64,000 bases of DNA from Tsukamurella asaccharolytica (GTDB lineage Bacteria > Actinomycetota > Actinomycetes > Mycobacteriales > Mycobacteriaceae): contig NZ_VIGW01000005.1 of the NCBI RefSeq assembly GCF_007858435.1, forward strand, positions 62,001 through 126,000, written 5' to 3'. This document shows positions 52,896-64,000 of this stretch, piece after piece. Made by a program: the position numbers and the translations under genes. Each line of letters begins with the position of its first letter. Position 1 is the first letter of the stretch. A model generated the notes under the pieces. It was given only the letters and a program-made list of their open reading frames with translations, searched no databases and was not told where the DNA came from.

Positions 52896-53012
52896 GTGGT
52901 TCGTGCGAGCGGGGCATCCCGCACGCACAAGGTGACGCCGGCACCCGCGACGACGGCTGTGACTTTCGGGCCAGACAACATGACACCGATTTCCCACACA
53001 TGGAGGCGAACT

Positions 53013-53312
53013 GTGGCAAGCGTGAACATCAAGCCGCTTGACGACAAGATCCTGGTGAAGGCCACCGAGGCCGAGACCACCACCGCGTCGGGCCTGGTCA
53101 TCCCGGACACCGCCAAGGAGAAGCCGCAGACCGGCACCGTGGTCGCCGTGGGCGAGGGCCGCGTGACCGAGCAGGGCAACCGGGTTCCCACCGGCATCAA
53201 CGAGGGTGACACCGTGCTGTTCAGCAAGTACGGCGGCACCGAGTTCAACTACAACGGCGAGGAGTACCTCGTGCTCTCCGCGCGCGACGTCCTGGCCGTC
53301 ATCGGCAAGTAA
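53013..53312 (+). CDS. groES: co-chaperonin GroES
   Basis: 99 residues. [33 protein letters not shown] (mobile loop) and [11 protein letters not shown]. Start GTG 53013, seven bases after GGAGG. Downstream of CIRCE. A strong hairpin separates it from groEL1. Confidence 0.97.
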   Translation: MASVNIKPLDDKILVKATEAETTTASGLVIPDTAKEKPQTGTVVAVGEGRVTEQGNRVPTGINEGDTVLFSKYGGTEFNYNGEEYLVLSARDVLAVIGK

Positions 53313-53331
53313 CGGCGCATTCGTGCGAATT

Positions 53332-53377
53332 CCGGACCGCCCGGCCCCTGGGAAACCGCCGGGGCCGGGCGGTCCGG
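53332..53377 (+). terminator. hairpin between groES and groEL1
   Basis: Perfect 17-bp stem (CCGGACCGCCCGGCCCC with its complement) and 12-base loop, followed by CCGTTTCC. Strong enough to terminate or stall, or to mark an mRNA processing site, so groES and groEL1 levels may be uncoupled. Confidence 0.75.
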
Positions 53378-53406
53378 CCGTTTCCGCAGAGCTTGAGGAG
53401 CTTTGA

Positions 53407-55017
<1,611 letters not shown>

Positions 55018-55047
55018 CGAGCAGCACCGAGCGCCGCTCGAGCCAGG

Positions 55048-55077
55048 AGCGCCCCCGACCGCGAGGTCGGGGGCGCT
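55048..55077. terminator. groEL1 terminator
   Basis: 13-bp stem (AGCGCCCCCGACC with GGTCGGGGGCGCT), loop GCGA, between groEL1 and the convergent whiB3. Confidence 0.85.
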
Positions 55078-55111
55078 TCGGCGTTCCTGGGGGTGTTCTT
55101 GGGGAGTGCGG

Positions 55112-55414
55112 TCAGCCCGCGATGCGGCCGGTCTTGACCCGCGTCTTGGAGGCGAGGGCAGCCCGCTCCGACTCCGACAACCCGCCCCAGATGCCGTAGG
55201 GCTCGGCGACGGTGATCGCGTGCGCACGGCACTGCGTGAGGACGGGGCAGGTGCGGCACAACTCCTTGGCGCGCCGTTCGCGCTGGGCGCGGGCGCGGCC
55301 GCGCTCGCCGTCCGGATGGAAGAACACTGAGCTGTCGACCCCGCGGCACACGCCATGCATCTGCCAGTCCCAGAAGTCCGAGTTGGGACCGGGGAGTTCG
55401 TTGGGTTGAGGCAT
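55112..55414 (-). CDS. whiB3: WhiB3-like Fe-S transcriptional regulator
   Basis: 100 residues. Four cysteines (GVCRG, ELCRTC, TQCRA) for a 4Fe-4S cluster, GIWGGLSESER turn, basic C-terminus (KTRVKTGRIAG). Starting at ATG 55414 gives MPQPNELPGPNSDFWDWQ, the WhiB3 start; the ATG at 55420 is too close to GGAG. Adjacent to groEL1 and sigD as in M. tuberculosis. Confidence 0.93.
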   Translation of the reverse strand: MPQPNELPGPNSDFWDWQMHGVCRGVDSSVFFHPDGERGRARAQRERRAKELCRTCPVLTQCRAHAITVAEPYGIWGGLSESERAALASKTRVKTGRIAG

Positions 55415-55479
55415 GCGCATTCTCCAGACACTCGGCGTTCTCGCGGGCGTGGAAACGTCGTTGTTCCTCTCGCGCTCTC

Positions 55480-55509
55480 ACCGTAGGCAGTTCGCTAGAC
55501 GAAGGTCAA
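55480..55509 (-). promoter_or_regulatory. whiB3 promoter
   Basis: On the minus strand, TTGACC (55509-55504), 18-base spacer, TACGGT (55485-55480), about 65 bases upstream of the whiB3 ATG. Confidence 0.6.
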
Positions 55510-55790
55510 CCCACACTGTGGTATCCGGGGGGTGATTCGATCACTGTGAGAATTAACGTCGTGTTCATTCGTGACCTCGGTGTGGGACCGCGGAATCGCC
55601 GCAGCGAACAGTCTCGCTGACGAGGTGTTCGCGCAGGTGATCAATGGTTTCAGGGCGACCGGTCAGGCAGTGCAGGCGCGGTCGATATCCGATACGAGGC
55701 GGGAATCGCTTTACGCGACGGTAAACTCGGAGCCCGGACACGGCCTCGGCGATCCATTGTCGTGGCTGCAAATTCTGGCAGGTTAAATCT
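55510..55790. other. intergenic region whiB3 to Rv3415c-like gene
   Basis: The whole gap (55415-55790) is 376 bases; the left part holds the whiB3 promoter and leader. The rest is less GC-rich, with a short palindrome CCACACTGTGG near 55510 and the possible small gene at 55571. No other element is recognised. Confidence 0.5.
55571..55786 (+). CDS. possible small protein, 71 residues (doubtful)
   Basis: GTG-started frame MTSVWDRGIAAANSLADEVF through DPLSWLQILAG. Codon third positions are less GC-biased than in real neighbours and no family is recognised. It could be the 5' leader of the next gene. Ends four bases before the TTG start of that gene, which hints at, but does not prove, translation coupling. 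Confidence 0.25.
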   Translation: MTSVWDRGIAAANSLADEVFAQVINGFRATGQAVQARSISDTRRESLYATVNSEPGHGLGDPLSWLQILAG

Positions 55791-56669
55791 TTGGAAACAG
55801 AACACGCAGGGCCCTCCGCGGAGATCCTCCTCACGGCGGCCTTCGGAGCGGAGTGCGGTCCTGTCGGGCCGCTCGACGGGCCGCGGGGTCGAGTCTGGCT
55901 GCGTGCAGTGGCGCTCGCGGGGGCGGGTCGGTTCGCCGCCGCGCGGACGCTGACCGCCCAGGTCTCCGACGGTCCGTTCGCCTCCGCGGCGCGATGCCTC
56001 GAGGCGTCGATGCTGCGGCAATCCGGCCGGCACCGCGCCGCCACCGGACCCGACGGTGCCGCGCTCGCGCTTGCGTCCGGAATATCCGAACAACTGGGGT
56101 TCGGTCTTTCCGCGGCCCTCACAGTCGATGCGACCGTCGGGCTGGCGGCGGATGCGCTGGGGACCGGACGGCTCGCGCTGAGCGAGCGGCTGCTCGTGCG
56201 CGCGGACGATCACCTCGCGCTGCACGACGCTGCGACGGACGCGGGTACCGGTATCGAGGGCGGACCGTCGACGCCGATCCCGTGGTGGACCGTGCCCCGG
56301 GCGCGCCTGCGCCGGGACTGGGTCGCGGCCGAGCTCGCGGTGTACTCCGGGGACGGGGCGGGTGCGGCGAGCGCAGTCGAGACCCTGCTCACAGCCGATC
56401 CGGGACCGGAACGACCGCGGCATCACGCGAAGACGCTCCTCATCGCGGGCGCTGCGGCGGTGGCCTCGGGGCAGTCGGGCCGGGCCGGGGACCTCGTTGA
56501 ACAGGCCTACCGCGTCGCCACCGAGTCGGCGTTGAATCCTCTAAGGTGGGCCGGTGCGAAACTGATGAGCGGCACGTCGGGAGAGGAACGGGGGACGGCG
56601 GCGGCGCGGATCGCCGCCGATCTGGAGGAGGAATGGGTTCGTGATGGCGCGGATCTGGCAGGGGTGTAA
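55791..56669 (+). CDS. Rv3415c-like conserved protein
   Basis: 292 residues, helical and Ala-rich, with repeating helix pairs (RVWLRAVALAGAGRFAAARTLTAQV; ASAARCLEASMLRQSGRHRAA; RDWVAAELAVYSGDGAGAASAVETLL) suggesting a TPR-like repeat fold. Start taken as TTG 55791, eight bases after GGCAGG; this is uncertain. Precedes sigD by 20 bases. Position matches Rv3415c in M. tuberculosis. Function unknown. Confidence 0.65.
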   Translation: METEHAGPSAEILLTAAFGAECGPVGPLDGPRGRVWLRAVALAGAGRFAAARTLTAQVSDGPFASAARCLEASMLRQSGRHRAATGPDGAALALASGISEQLGFGLSAALTVDATVGLAADALGTGRLALSERLLVRADDHLALHDAATDAGTGIEGGPSTPIPWWTVPRARLRRDWVAAELAVYSGDGAGAASAVETLLTADPGPERPRHHAKTLLIAGAAAVASGQSGRAGDLVEQAYRVATESALNPLRWAGAKLMSGTSGEERGTAAARIAADLEEEWVRDGADLAGV

Positions 56670-56689
56670 CGGCGGAATGCAGGCTGGCG

Positions 56690-57262
56690 ATGAATCTGAC
56701 AGGTGAGGAGCTCGACCGGGCCGTGCGCGCAGCAGCGCGCGGGGACAGGTCGGCGCTCGCAGATGTCCTCGACACCATCCGACCTCTCGTCGTGCGGTAC
56801 TGCCGCGCGCGGGTCGGGGGCGGCGAGCGGCACTCGCTGTCGGCTGAGGATATCGCGCAGGAGGTGTGCATGGCTGTGATGACGGCTCTGCCCCGTTACG
56901 AAGACCAGGGGCGCCCGTTCATGGCTTTCGTGTACGGCATCGCCGCGCACAAGGTCGCGGACGGCTTCCGGAACGTCTCGCGTAACAAATCCGACCCCGT
57001 CGGCGAGATTCCAGAGAGAGCGTCGCTGGAAGGCGGGCCCGAGAGCCACGCGCTCGCCACCGAGGCGAGCCGTGACATGGCCCGGCTGCTCAGCACGCTC
57101 CCCGAGAAGCAGCGCGAGATCCTGATCCTCCGCGTGGTCGTCGGCCTGTCGGCCGAGGAGACCGCAGAGGCCGTGGGCGGCACCGCGGGCGCCGTCCGCG
57201 TGGCACAGCACCGCGCGCTGACCAAGCTGAAGAACCAGATCGCGAAAGAAGGTGAGAACTGA
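56690..57262 (+). CDS. sigD: ECF RNA polymerase sigma factor SigD
   Basis: 190 residues. Region 2 (DIAQEVCMAVMTALPRYEDQGRPFMAFVYGIAAHKVAD) and region 4 (LLSTLPEKQREILILRVVVGLSAEETAEAVGGTAGAVRVAQHRAL). Directly followed by its anti-sigma gene. Orthology to Rv3414c is based on synteny with rsdA, guaB2. It is probably not the factor recognising promoters P1-P4, which are SigM-type; this is inference. Confidence 0.92.
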   Translation: MNLTGEELDRAVRAAARGDRSALADVLDTIRPLVVRYCRARVGGGERHSLSAEDIAQEVCMAVMTALPRYEDQGRPFMAFVYGIAAHKVADGFRNVSRNKSDPVGEIPERASLEGGPESHALATEASRDMARLLSTLPEKQREILILRVVVGLSAEETAEAVGGTAGAVRVAQHRALTKLKNQIAKEGEN

Positions 57263-57263
57263 C

Positions 57264-58451
57264 ATGGCCGACGACAAGGACGAGCGGGGCGCGAACGGGC
57301 GTTTCGATCCGCATCATGACCCCGAGCGCACGGCCGCTCACCGTCTTGGTCCGCCGATCCGGCCGATGCGCCCCGGTGCACCCCGCGAGTTCGGCGCCGA
57401 CGACACCGGCTTCGTCGACCGGGTCACCGACGACGGCGCGCCCGTCGACGTGGCCTCGGTCCGCCGTGACGACGAACTGATCGAGGCGCTCGCCGCCGGC
57501 GGCGCCGTCACCACCGCGGATCCGAGCGAGTTCGCGCTCGCCTCGCTGCTCGCGGACTGGCGCGACGAGATCGTCACCACGCCGGTCCCGGCCGGCCCGT
57601 CGGTCGACCAGCTGCTCGCCGCCACCGAGGCGGGGCGTCGCACCCGCGGCTCCCGTCCGTCGCGTCCGGCCCGGCCGGTGACCCCGCCCCCGGCCCCCGC
57701 GGCAGGCGCCGCACCGTCGGGCGAGGGTGGCGACGTCACGCCCATCGGCGATGCCCCGTCGCGCCGCGGCCGGCGCTTCGGCCTGGTGGCCGGCGCGGCC
57801 GCCGCAGCCGTGGCGATCCTCGGCGGCGGAGGGGTGCTCGTGAACTCCGCGAGCCCGGGCGACGGCGCGCTGTGGAGCGTCAAGGAGGTCGTCTTCTCCG
57901 ACGCAGCGTCGCAGACCATCGCCACCTCGGAGGCGAAGGCCCAGTTGGAGAGCGCCGACAAGGCGATCGACTCCAGCAACCCGGCCGAGGCCCGGGCCGC
58001 GCTGGTCAGCGCGCGCCAGCAGGTGGCGAAGGTGAAGAACGAGAAGGACCGCGCCGCACTCGAGGAGCGGATCCGCGCCGCGGAGGCGCGCGCCGGGATA
58101 CCGGTCGGTTCCACCGATCTGCCCATCTCGGTGCGCCCGACTCCGGTCCCGCCGGCGGGGCCGGACACGTCGCCGACGGTGCCGACGGTCACGGTGCCGA
58201 TCGAGCCGACCCGCCCGACGCCGACCGGGCCGACCAGGACCTCGACCGTGCCGACCACGACCCCGACCGTGCCGACGACGACCACGACCCCGACGACGCC
58301 GACCACGACGACGCCGACCACGACCACGACCCCGACGGCCAGCACGGATTCGGCGGCCCCGACGACCCGGTCCGGACCGACGGCCACGACCACCACGGTC
58401 GCCTCGAGCTCGACGGTCCAGCGCGTCGAGCCGGTCGAGGGCCCGCGCTAG
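57264..58451 (+). CDS. rsdA: anti-sigma-D factor RsdA
   Basis: 395 residues. N-terminal sigma-D-binding segment (DDELIEALAAGG then SLLADWRDEI, about 72-102), Pro-rich linker, one membrane helix (about 173-197, LVAGAAAAAVAILGGGGVLV), a short helical extracytoplasmic part (about 205-270), and a Thr/Pro-rich tail. The ATG at 57264 follows GAAGGTGAG; sigD stop is one base upstream. In M. tuberculosis the homologue is released by ClpP-type degradation. Confidence 0.9.
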   Translation: MADDKDERGANGRFDPHHDPERTAAHRLGPPIRPMRPGAPREFGADDTGFVDRVTDDGAPVDVASVRRDDELIEALAAGGAVTTADPSEFALASLLADWRDEIVTTPVPAGPSVDQLLAATEAGRRTRGSRPSRPARPVTPPPAPAAGAAPSGEGGDVTPIGDAPSRRGRRFGLVAGAAAAAVAILGGGGVLVNSASPGDGALWSVKEVVFSDAASQTIATSEAKAQLESADKAIDSSNPAEARAALVSARQQVAKVKNEKDRAALEERIRAAEARAGIPVGSTDLPISVRPTPVPPAGPDTSPTVPTVTVPIEPTRPTPTGPTRTSTVPTTTPTVPTTTTTPTTPTTTTPTTTTTPTASTDSAAPTTRSGPTATTTTVASSSTVQRVEPVEGPR

Positions 58452-60545
<2,094 letters not shown>

Positions 60546-60604
60546 ACCCCTGCTGACCAGGTACATTCGGAGCGGCCGCTCCGGAACCGGAAGGACTGAG
60601 CGCG

Positions 60605-61783
60605 TTGCGCGACATGGTTGAGATCGGCATGGGCCGCACGGCCCGGCGCACCTACGAGCTGCAGGACGTGAACATCGTCCCCTCGCGGCGCACCCGCTCG
60701 TCGAAGGAGGTGTCCACCGCCTGGCAGCTCGACGCGTACCGTTTCGACACCCCGATCCTGTCGCACCCGACGGACGCGATCGGCTCGCCGGACTTCGCGA
60801 TCGAGCTCGGCAAGCTCGGCGGCCTGGGCGTGCTCAACGCGGAGGGGCTGTTCGCGCGTCACCGCGATGCGGAGGCTCAGCTGGAGCAGGTCGTCGCCCT
60901 GGCCGCGTCCGACATCACCGGCATCGCGGCGATCCGCCGCCTGCAGGAGTTGCACGCGGCGCCGCTCGACCCCGAGTTGCTGGCCGCGTCGATCGGCCGG
61001 GTGCGGGACGCGGGGGTGACGGTGGCCGTGCGCGTCTCGCCGCAGCGCGCTCGCGAGCTGACCCCGGTCCTGGTCAAGGCGGGCATCGACCTGCTGGTCA
61101 TCCATGGCACGATCATCTCCGCCGAGCACGTCTCGGCCGAGGACTCGGCGGGGGAGCCGCTCAACCTCAAGACCTTCATCGGCGATCTCGACGTGCCGGT
61201 CGTCGCGGGCGGCGTGAGCGATCACCGCACCGCACTGCACCTCATGCGCACGGGCGCCGCGGGCGTCATTGTGGGCTACGGCTCAGCCGAGGGCGCCACC
61301 ACCACCCGCGAGGTGCTGGGCATCGGCGTGCCGATGGCCACCGCGATCGCGGACGCCGCGGCGGCCCGCCGCGACTACCTCGACGAGACCGGTGGCCGGT
61401 ACGTGCACGTCATCGCCGACGGCGACATCTACAGCTCCGGTGACGTGGCCCGCGCGATCGCGTGCGGCGCCGACGCCACGATGCTGGGTGCTCCGCTGGC
61501 GATCGCGGCCGAGGCGCCGGGCAAGGGCTGGTACTGGCCGTCGGTGGCGGCGCACCCGTCGATGCCGCGCGGCGCCGTGGCGCCCGCGCAACTCGGCGGG
61601 CTCGACGCAGGCGAGGGCGAAACGGCGGGCACCGCGCCCTCGCTCGCCACCATTCTCACGGGCCCGTCGACGGAGCCGAACGGCCAGTTGAACCTGGTCG
61701 GCGGCCTGCGACGGTCGATGGCGAAGGCGGGCTACAGCGAGCTCAAGGAGTTCCAGAAGGTGGGCCTCAACGTCGCGTACTGA
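60605..61783 (+). CDS. guaB3: IMP dehydrogenase-related protein GuaB3
   Basis: 392 residues. MVEIGMGRTARRTYEL, VPSRRTRSSKEVSTAWQLDAYRF, VHGTIISAEHVS, and GGVSDHRTALHLM. The TTG at 60605 is nine bases after AAGGAC; ATG 60614 is an alternative. It lacks the CBS domains and the IMPDH catalytic SICTT loop, as in other GuaB3. A GMP-reductase-like activity is likely in actinobacteria. 59 bases after guaB2. Confidence 0.93.
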   Translation: MRDMVEIGMGRTARRTYELQDVNIVPSRRTRSSKEVSTAWQLDAYRFDTPILSHPTDAIGSPDFAIELGKLGGLGVLNAEGLFARHRDAEAQLEQVVALAASDITGIAAIRRLQELHAAPLDPELLAASIGRVRDAGVTVAVRVSPQRARELTPVLVKAGIDLLVIHGTIISAEHVSAEDSAGEPLNLKTFIGDLDVPVVAGGVSDHRTALHLMRTGAAGVIVGYGSAEGATTTREVLGIGVPMATAIADAAAARRDYLDETGGRYVHVIADGDIYSSGDVARAIACGADATMLGAPLAIAAEAPGKGWYWPSVAAHPSMPRGAVAPAQLGGLDAGEGETAGTAPSLATILTGPSTEPNGQLNLVGGLRRSMAKAGYSELKEFQKVGLNVAY

Positions 61784-61895
61784 GCGCGAAACGCTGTTAT
61801 TGAGTGGCGTTTAGTAGTACCGTTACCCGGCAGCAGGGCCGCTTCAGCCGTGGCCCGGTGACACAGGTCCACCGCGGACGGGTGAGGGGTTCCAG

Positions 61896-63644
61896 ATGGC
61901 CAAGGCAGTCAAGCAGAAGTCGGGCGACCATTACGACGTGCTCGTGATCGGCTCCGGATTCGGCGGCAGCGTCACGGCGCTGCGCCTGACGGAGAAGGGG
62001 TACCGGGTCGGCGTGCTCGAGGCCGGGCAGCGGTTCGAGGACGAGGACTTCGCCGAGAGCACCTGGAACCTCAAGAAGTTCGTGTGGGCCCCGAAGCTCG
62101 GCTGCTACGGCATCCAGCGGATCCACGTGCTCAACGACGCAGTCGTGCTCGCCGGGGCCGGTGTGGGTGGTGGCTCGCTGAACTACGCGAACACGCTGTA
62201 CAAGCCGCCGGCGCCGTTCTTCAACGACCCGCAGTGGAAGCACATCACCGACTGGGACGACGAGCTCACGCCGTACTACGACCAGGCGCGCCGCATGCTG
62301 GGCGTGGTGAAGAACCCGCACGAGACCCCGTCGGACCGCGTGATCAAGCAGATCGCGGAGGAGATGGGCGTCGCGGACACGTTCACCGAGACGCCCGTGG
62401 GCGTGTACTTCAACCAGCCGGGCCGCACCGATGCGGATCCGTTCTTCGGCGGCGCCGGCCCCGCCCGCACCGGGTGCACGGAGTGCGGCCAGTGCATGTC
62501 GGGTTGCCGGGTGGGTGCGAAGAACACGCTGATGAAGAACTACATCCACCTCGCCGAGGCGGGCGGGGCGCGGTTCATCCCGATGACCACAGTGACCGGG
62601 CTGCGCGAGGGTCGCAAGGGCGTCTGGGAGGTGTCGACGGTGCGGACCGGTGCCGTCGCGCGCAAGAACCGGACCGTCTACACGGCCGACAACGTGGTCT
62701 TCGCGGCCGGCACCTGGGGTACGCAGACATTGCTGCACTCGCTCAAGGACACCGGCGCACTGCCGAAGCTCTCGGACCGCCTCGGCGTGCTCACCCGCAC
62801 CAACTCGGAGTCGATCCTGGGGTCGGCTCGCGTGCATGCGGATCCGGAGCAGGACCTCTCGCGCGGCGTCGCGATCACCAGCTCCTTCTACCCGGCGCCC
62901 GACACTCATATCGAGCCCGTCCGCTACGGCCCCGGCCGCAATGCCATGGGCCTGTTGCAGACGCTGCTCGTCGACGGTGGGGAGAAGCGCACCCGGCTCG
63001 GCGGCTTCCTCACGGGGTTGGCGAAGAAGCCGAAGGACCTCCAGCTGCTGCTCACGCAGAAGGACTGGGGCCAGCGGGTGCTGATCCTGCTCGTGATGCA
63101 GAGCCTGGACAACTCGATCACCACCTACACCAAGAAGATCCCCGGCTCGAGGAAGCGCCGCATGGTCTCCAAGCAGGGCCACGGCGCCCCGAACCCCACC
63201 TGGATCCCGTTGGGCAACGAGGCCGCCCGGATCGGCGCGGAGAAGCTGAACGGCGTGGCCGGCGGCACCTGGGGCGACGTCTTCAACGTCCCGATGACCG
63301 CCCACTTCCTCGGCGGCGCGGCGATCTCGGAAACCCCCGAGACGGGCGTGATCGACCCGTACCACCGCATCCACAACTACCCGTCGCTATTCGTGGTCGA
63401 CGGTGCCGCCATCTCCGCGAACCTCGGCGTCAACCCGTCGCTGTCGATCGCGGCGCAGGCCGAGCGGGCCGCGGCGCTCTGGCCAAACAAGGGCGAGCAG
63501 GATCTGCGGCCCGCGCAGGGCGCCGGCTACCAGCGCATCGCGCCGACCGCGCCGAAGGCGCCGGCCGTTCCCGCGGGCGCGCCCGGTCAGTTGCTGCTGC
63601 CCCTGCCGCAGGTCCGAAACACCGAGCAGAACTCCCAAGTCTGA
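61896..63644 (+). CDS. choD: GMC oxidoreductase, cholesterol-oxidase-like (ChoD)
   Basis: 582 residues. FAD motif GSGFGGSVTALRL near residue 19-31 and VVLAGAGVGGGSLNYANTLY. The closing region has VDGAAISANLGVNPSLSIAAQAERAA, and 'GGAAISETPETGVIDPYHRIHN' precedes it. A four-cysteine segment GCTECGQCMSGCRVGAKNT sits mid-protein. Orthologous position to Rv3409c. Although named cholesterol oxidase in mycobacteria, true steroid activity for this branch is uncertain. Confidence 0.85.
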   Translation: MAKAVKQKSGDHYDVLVIGSGFGGSVTALRLTEKGYRVGVLEAGQRFEDEDFAESTWNLKKFVWAPKLGCYGIQRIHVLNDAVVLAGAGVGGGSLNYANTLYKPPAPFFNDPQWKHITDWDDELTPYYDQARRMLGVVKNPHETPSDRVIKQIAEEMGVADTFTETPVGVYFNQPGRTDADPFFGGAGPARTGCTECGQCMSGCRVGAKNTLMKNYIHLAEAGGARFIPMTTVTGLREGRKGVWEVSTVRTGAVARKNRTVYTADNVVFAAGTWGTQTLLHSLKDTGALPKLSDRLGVLTRTNSESILGSARVHADPEQDLSRGVAITSSFYPAPDTHIEPVRYGPGRNAMGLLQTLLVDGGEKRTRLGGFLTGLAKKPKDLQLLLTQKDWGQRVLILLVMQSLDNSITTYTKKIPGSRKRRMVSKQGHGAPNPTWIPLGNEAARIGAEKLNGVAGGTWGDVFNVPMTAHFLGGAAISETPETGVIDPYHRIHNYPSLFVVDGAAISANLGVNPSLSIAAQAERAAALWPNKGEQDLRPAQGAGYQRIAPTAPKAPAVPAGAPGQLLLPLPQVRNTEQNSQV

Positions 63645-63748
63645 CGGTCCGCCTCTGCTCCTCCGCGCGTCGACGGTGGCGGTGGCTGCCGTCGGCCGCG
63701 GAACACGGTCCCTGAGGCCCGCGCTCCGAGTCGACTAATCTGAAGCCC

Positions 63749-64000
63749 ATGTCGCGTGCTGAGGATGTGATCACGGAACTGGCGGCGCTGGAGGATCCTA
63801 GGGCTCGCGCGGTGAACGAGCGGCACGGCGACCCGCACGGGGTGAATCTGACGAAGCTGCGCGCGGTGGCGAAGTCGCTCGGCACCGACCGCGAGCTGGC
63901 CGGCGAGCTGTGGGAGTCGGGCGACGTCGCGGCGCAGCTGGTCGCGCTGCTCATCAGCAGGCCGAAGGCGTTCACCGAGGACGATGTGGACGCGATGCTG
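63749..64000 (+). CDS. DNA alkylation repair protein, AlkD-like (partial)
   Basis: First 84 residues before the right edge: MSRAEDVITELAALEDPRARAVNERHG, DPHGVNLTKLRAVAKSLGTDRELAGELW, SGDVAAQLVALLISRPKAFTEDDVD. Helical-repeat start of the AlkD/AlkC-type DNA glycosylase family. The ATG at 63749 is the only sensible start. The catalytic residues lie beyond the window. Confidence 0.75.
   Translation, partial: MSRAEDVITELAALEDPRARAVNERHGDPHGVNLTKLRAVAKSLGTDRELAGELWESGDVAAQLVALLISRPKAFTEDDVDAML

Noticed and set aside
60568-60583. 16-base palindrome CGGAGCGGCCGCTCCG between guaB2 and guaB3
   Set aside because: No loop, no T-run, and common by chance in GC-rich DNA; guaB3 follows normally.

Overview
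GC-rich (about 70%) actinobacterial chromosome segment, almost certainly from the mycolic-acid lineage (Mycobacteriales). Gene order follows the M. tuberculosis stretch infA-rpmJ-rpsM-rpsK-rpsD-rpoA-rplQ-truA, ESX-4, rplM-rpsI-glmM, alr-tsaE-tsaB-rimI-tsaD, groES-groEL1, whiB3-sigD-rsdA, guaB2-guaB3-choD. A DUF222/HNH (13E12-type) gene and an ESX-4 locus with its own eccE and PE/PPE-type genes suggest a non-mycobacterial genus; Tsukamurella or a close relative is my best guess, from recall of the families and not from a search. Layout: 1-1.1 kb, partial O-acetylhomoserine sulfhydrylase and a NUDIX hydrolase; 1.2-7.6 kb, translation/transcription operon, interrupted between infA and rpmJ by an opposite-strand secreted serine protease; 7.7-24.8 kb, dedA followed by a complete ESX-4-type type VII secretion locus (Rv3446c-family protein, two YbaB-like proteins, a PE-like/WxG-protein pair, a PE/PPE/EspG module, EsxU/EsxT-like WXG100 pair, EccE, EccB, MycP, EccD, EccC); 24.9-28.5 kb, a luciferase-like oxidoreductase and two tandem DoxX-like membrane paralogues; 28.7-31.9 kb, rplM-rpsI, glmM and a HAD hydrolase; 32.0-34.2 kb, a separate EspC/EspA-like ESX substrate cassette; 34.2-44.2 kb, NAD(P)HX repair, alanine racemase, hydrolases and the t6A genes tsaE/tsaB/tsaD with rimI, split by a PCD-VOC fusion gene and the HNH gene; 44.3-52.8 kb, an accessory block (PucR/amino-acid permease/fold-III PLP decarboxylase operon with visibly lower GC, a MarR-MFS pair and a DUF2339 protein); 52.9-64 kb, CIRCE-controlled groES, groEL1, whiB3, sigD-rsdA, DUF5319, guaB2-guaB3, a cholesterol-oxidase-like GMC enzyme and a truncated DNA-alkylation-repair gene. 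The most noteworthy signal is a set of four near-identical ECF-sigma-type promoters (GGGAACC, exactly 16 bases, CGTCYAAT, with GGTG directly before CGTC). They sit only in front of ESX genes: the PE-like pair, the PE/PPE/EspG/Esx block, eccD-mycP on the minus strand, and the EspC/EspA-like cassette 11 kb away from the rest of the locus. They match the SigM class of promoters known to drive esxT/esxU in M. tuberculosis, and they define a candidate single regulon for apparatus, substrates and chaperone. No rRNA, tRNA, CRISPR array or insertion sequence was recognised.
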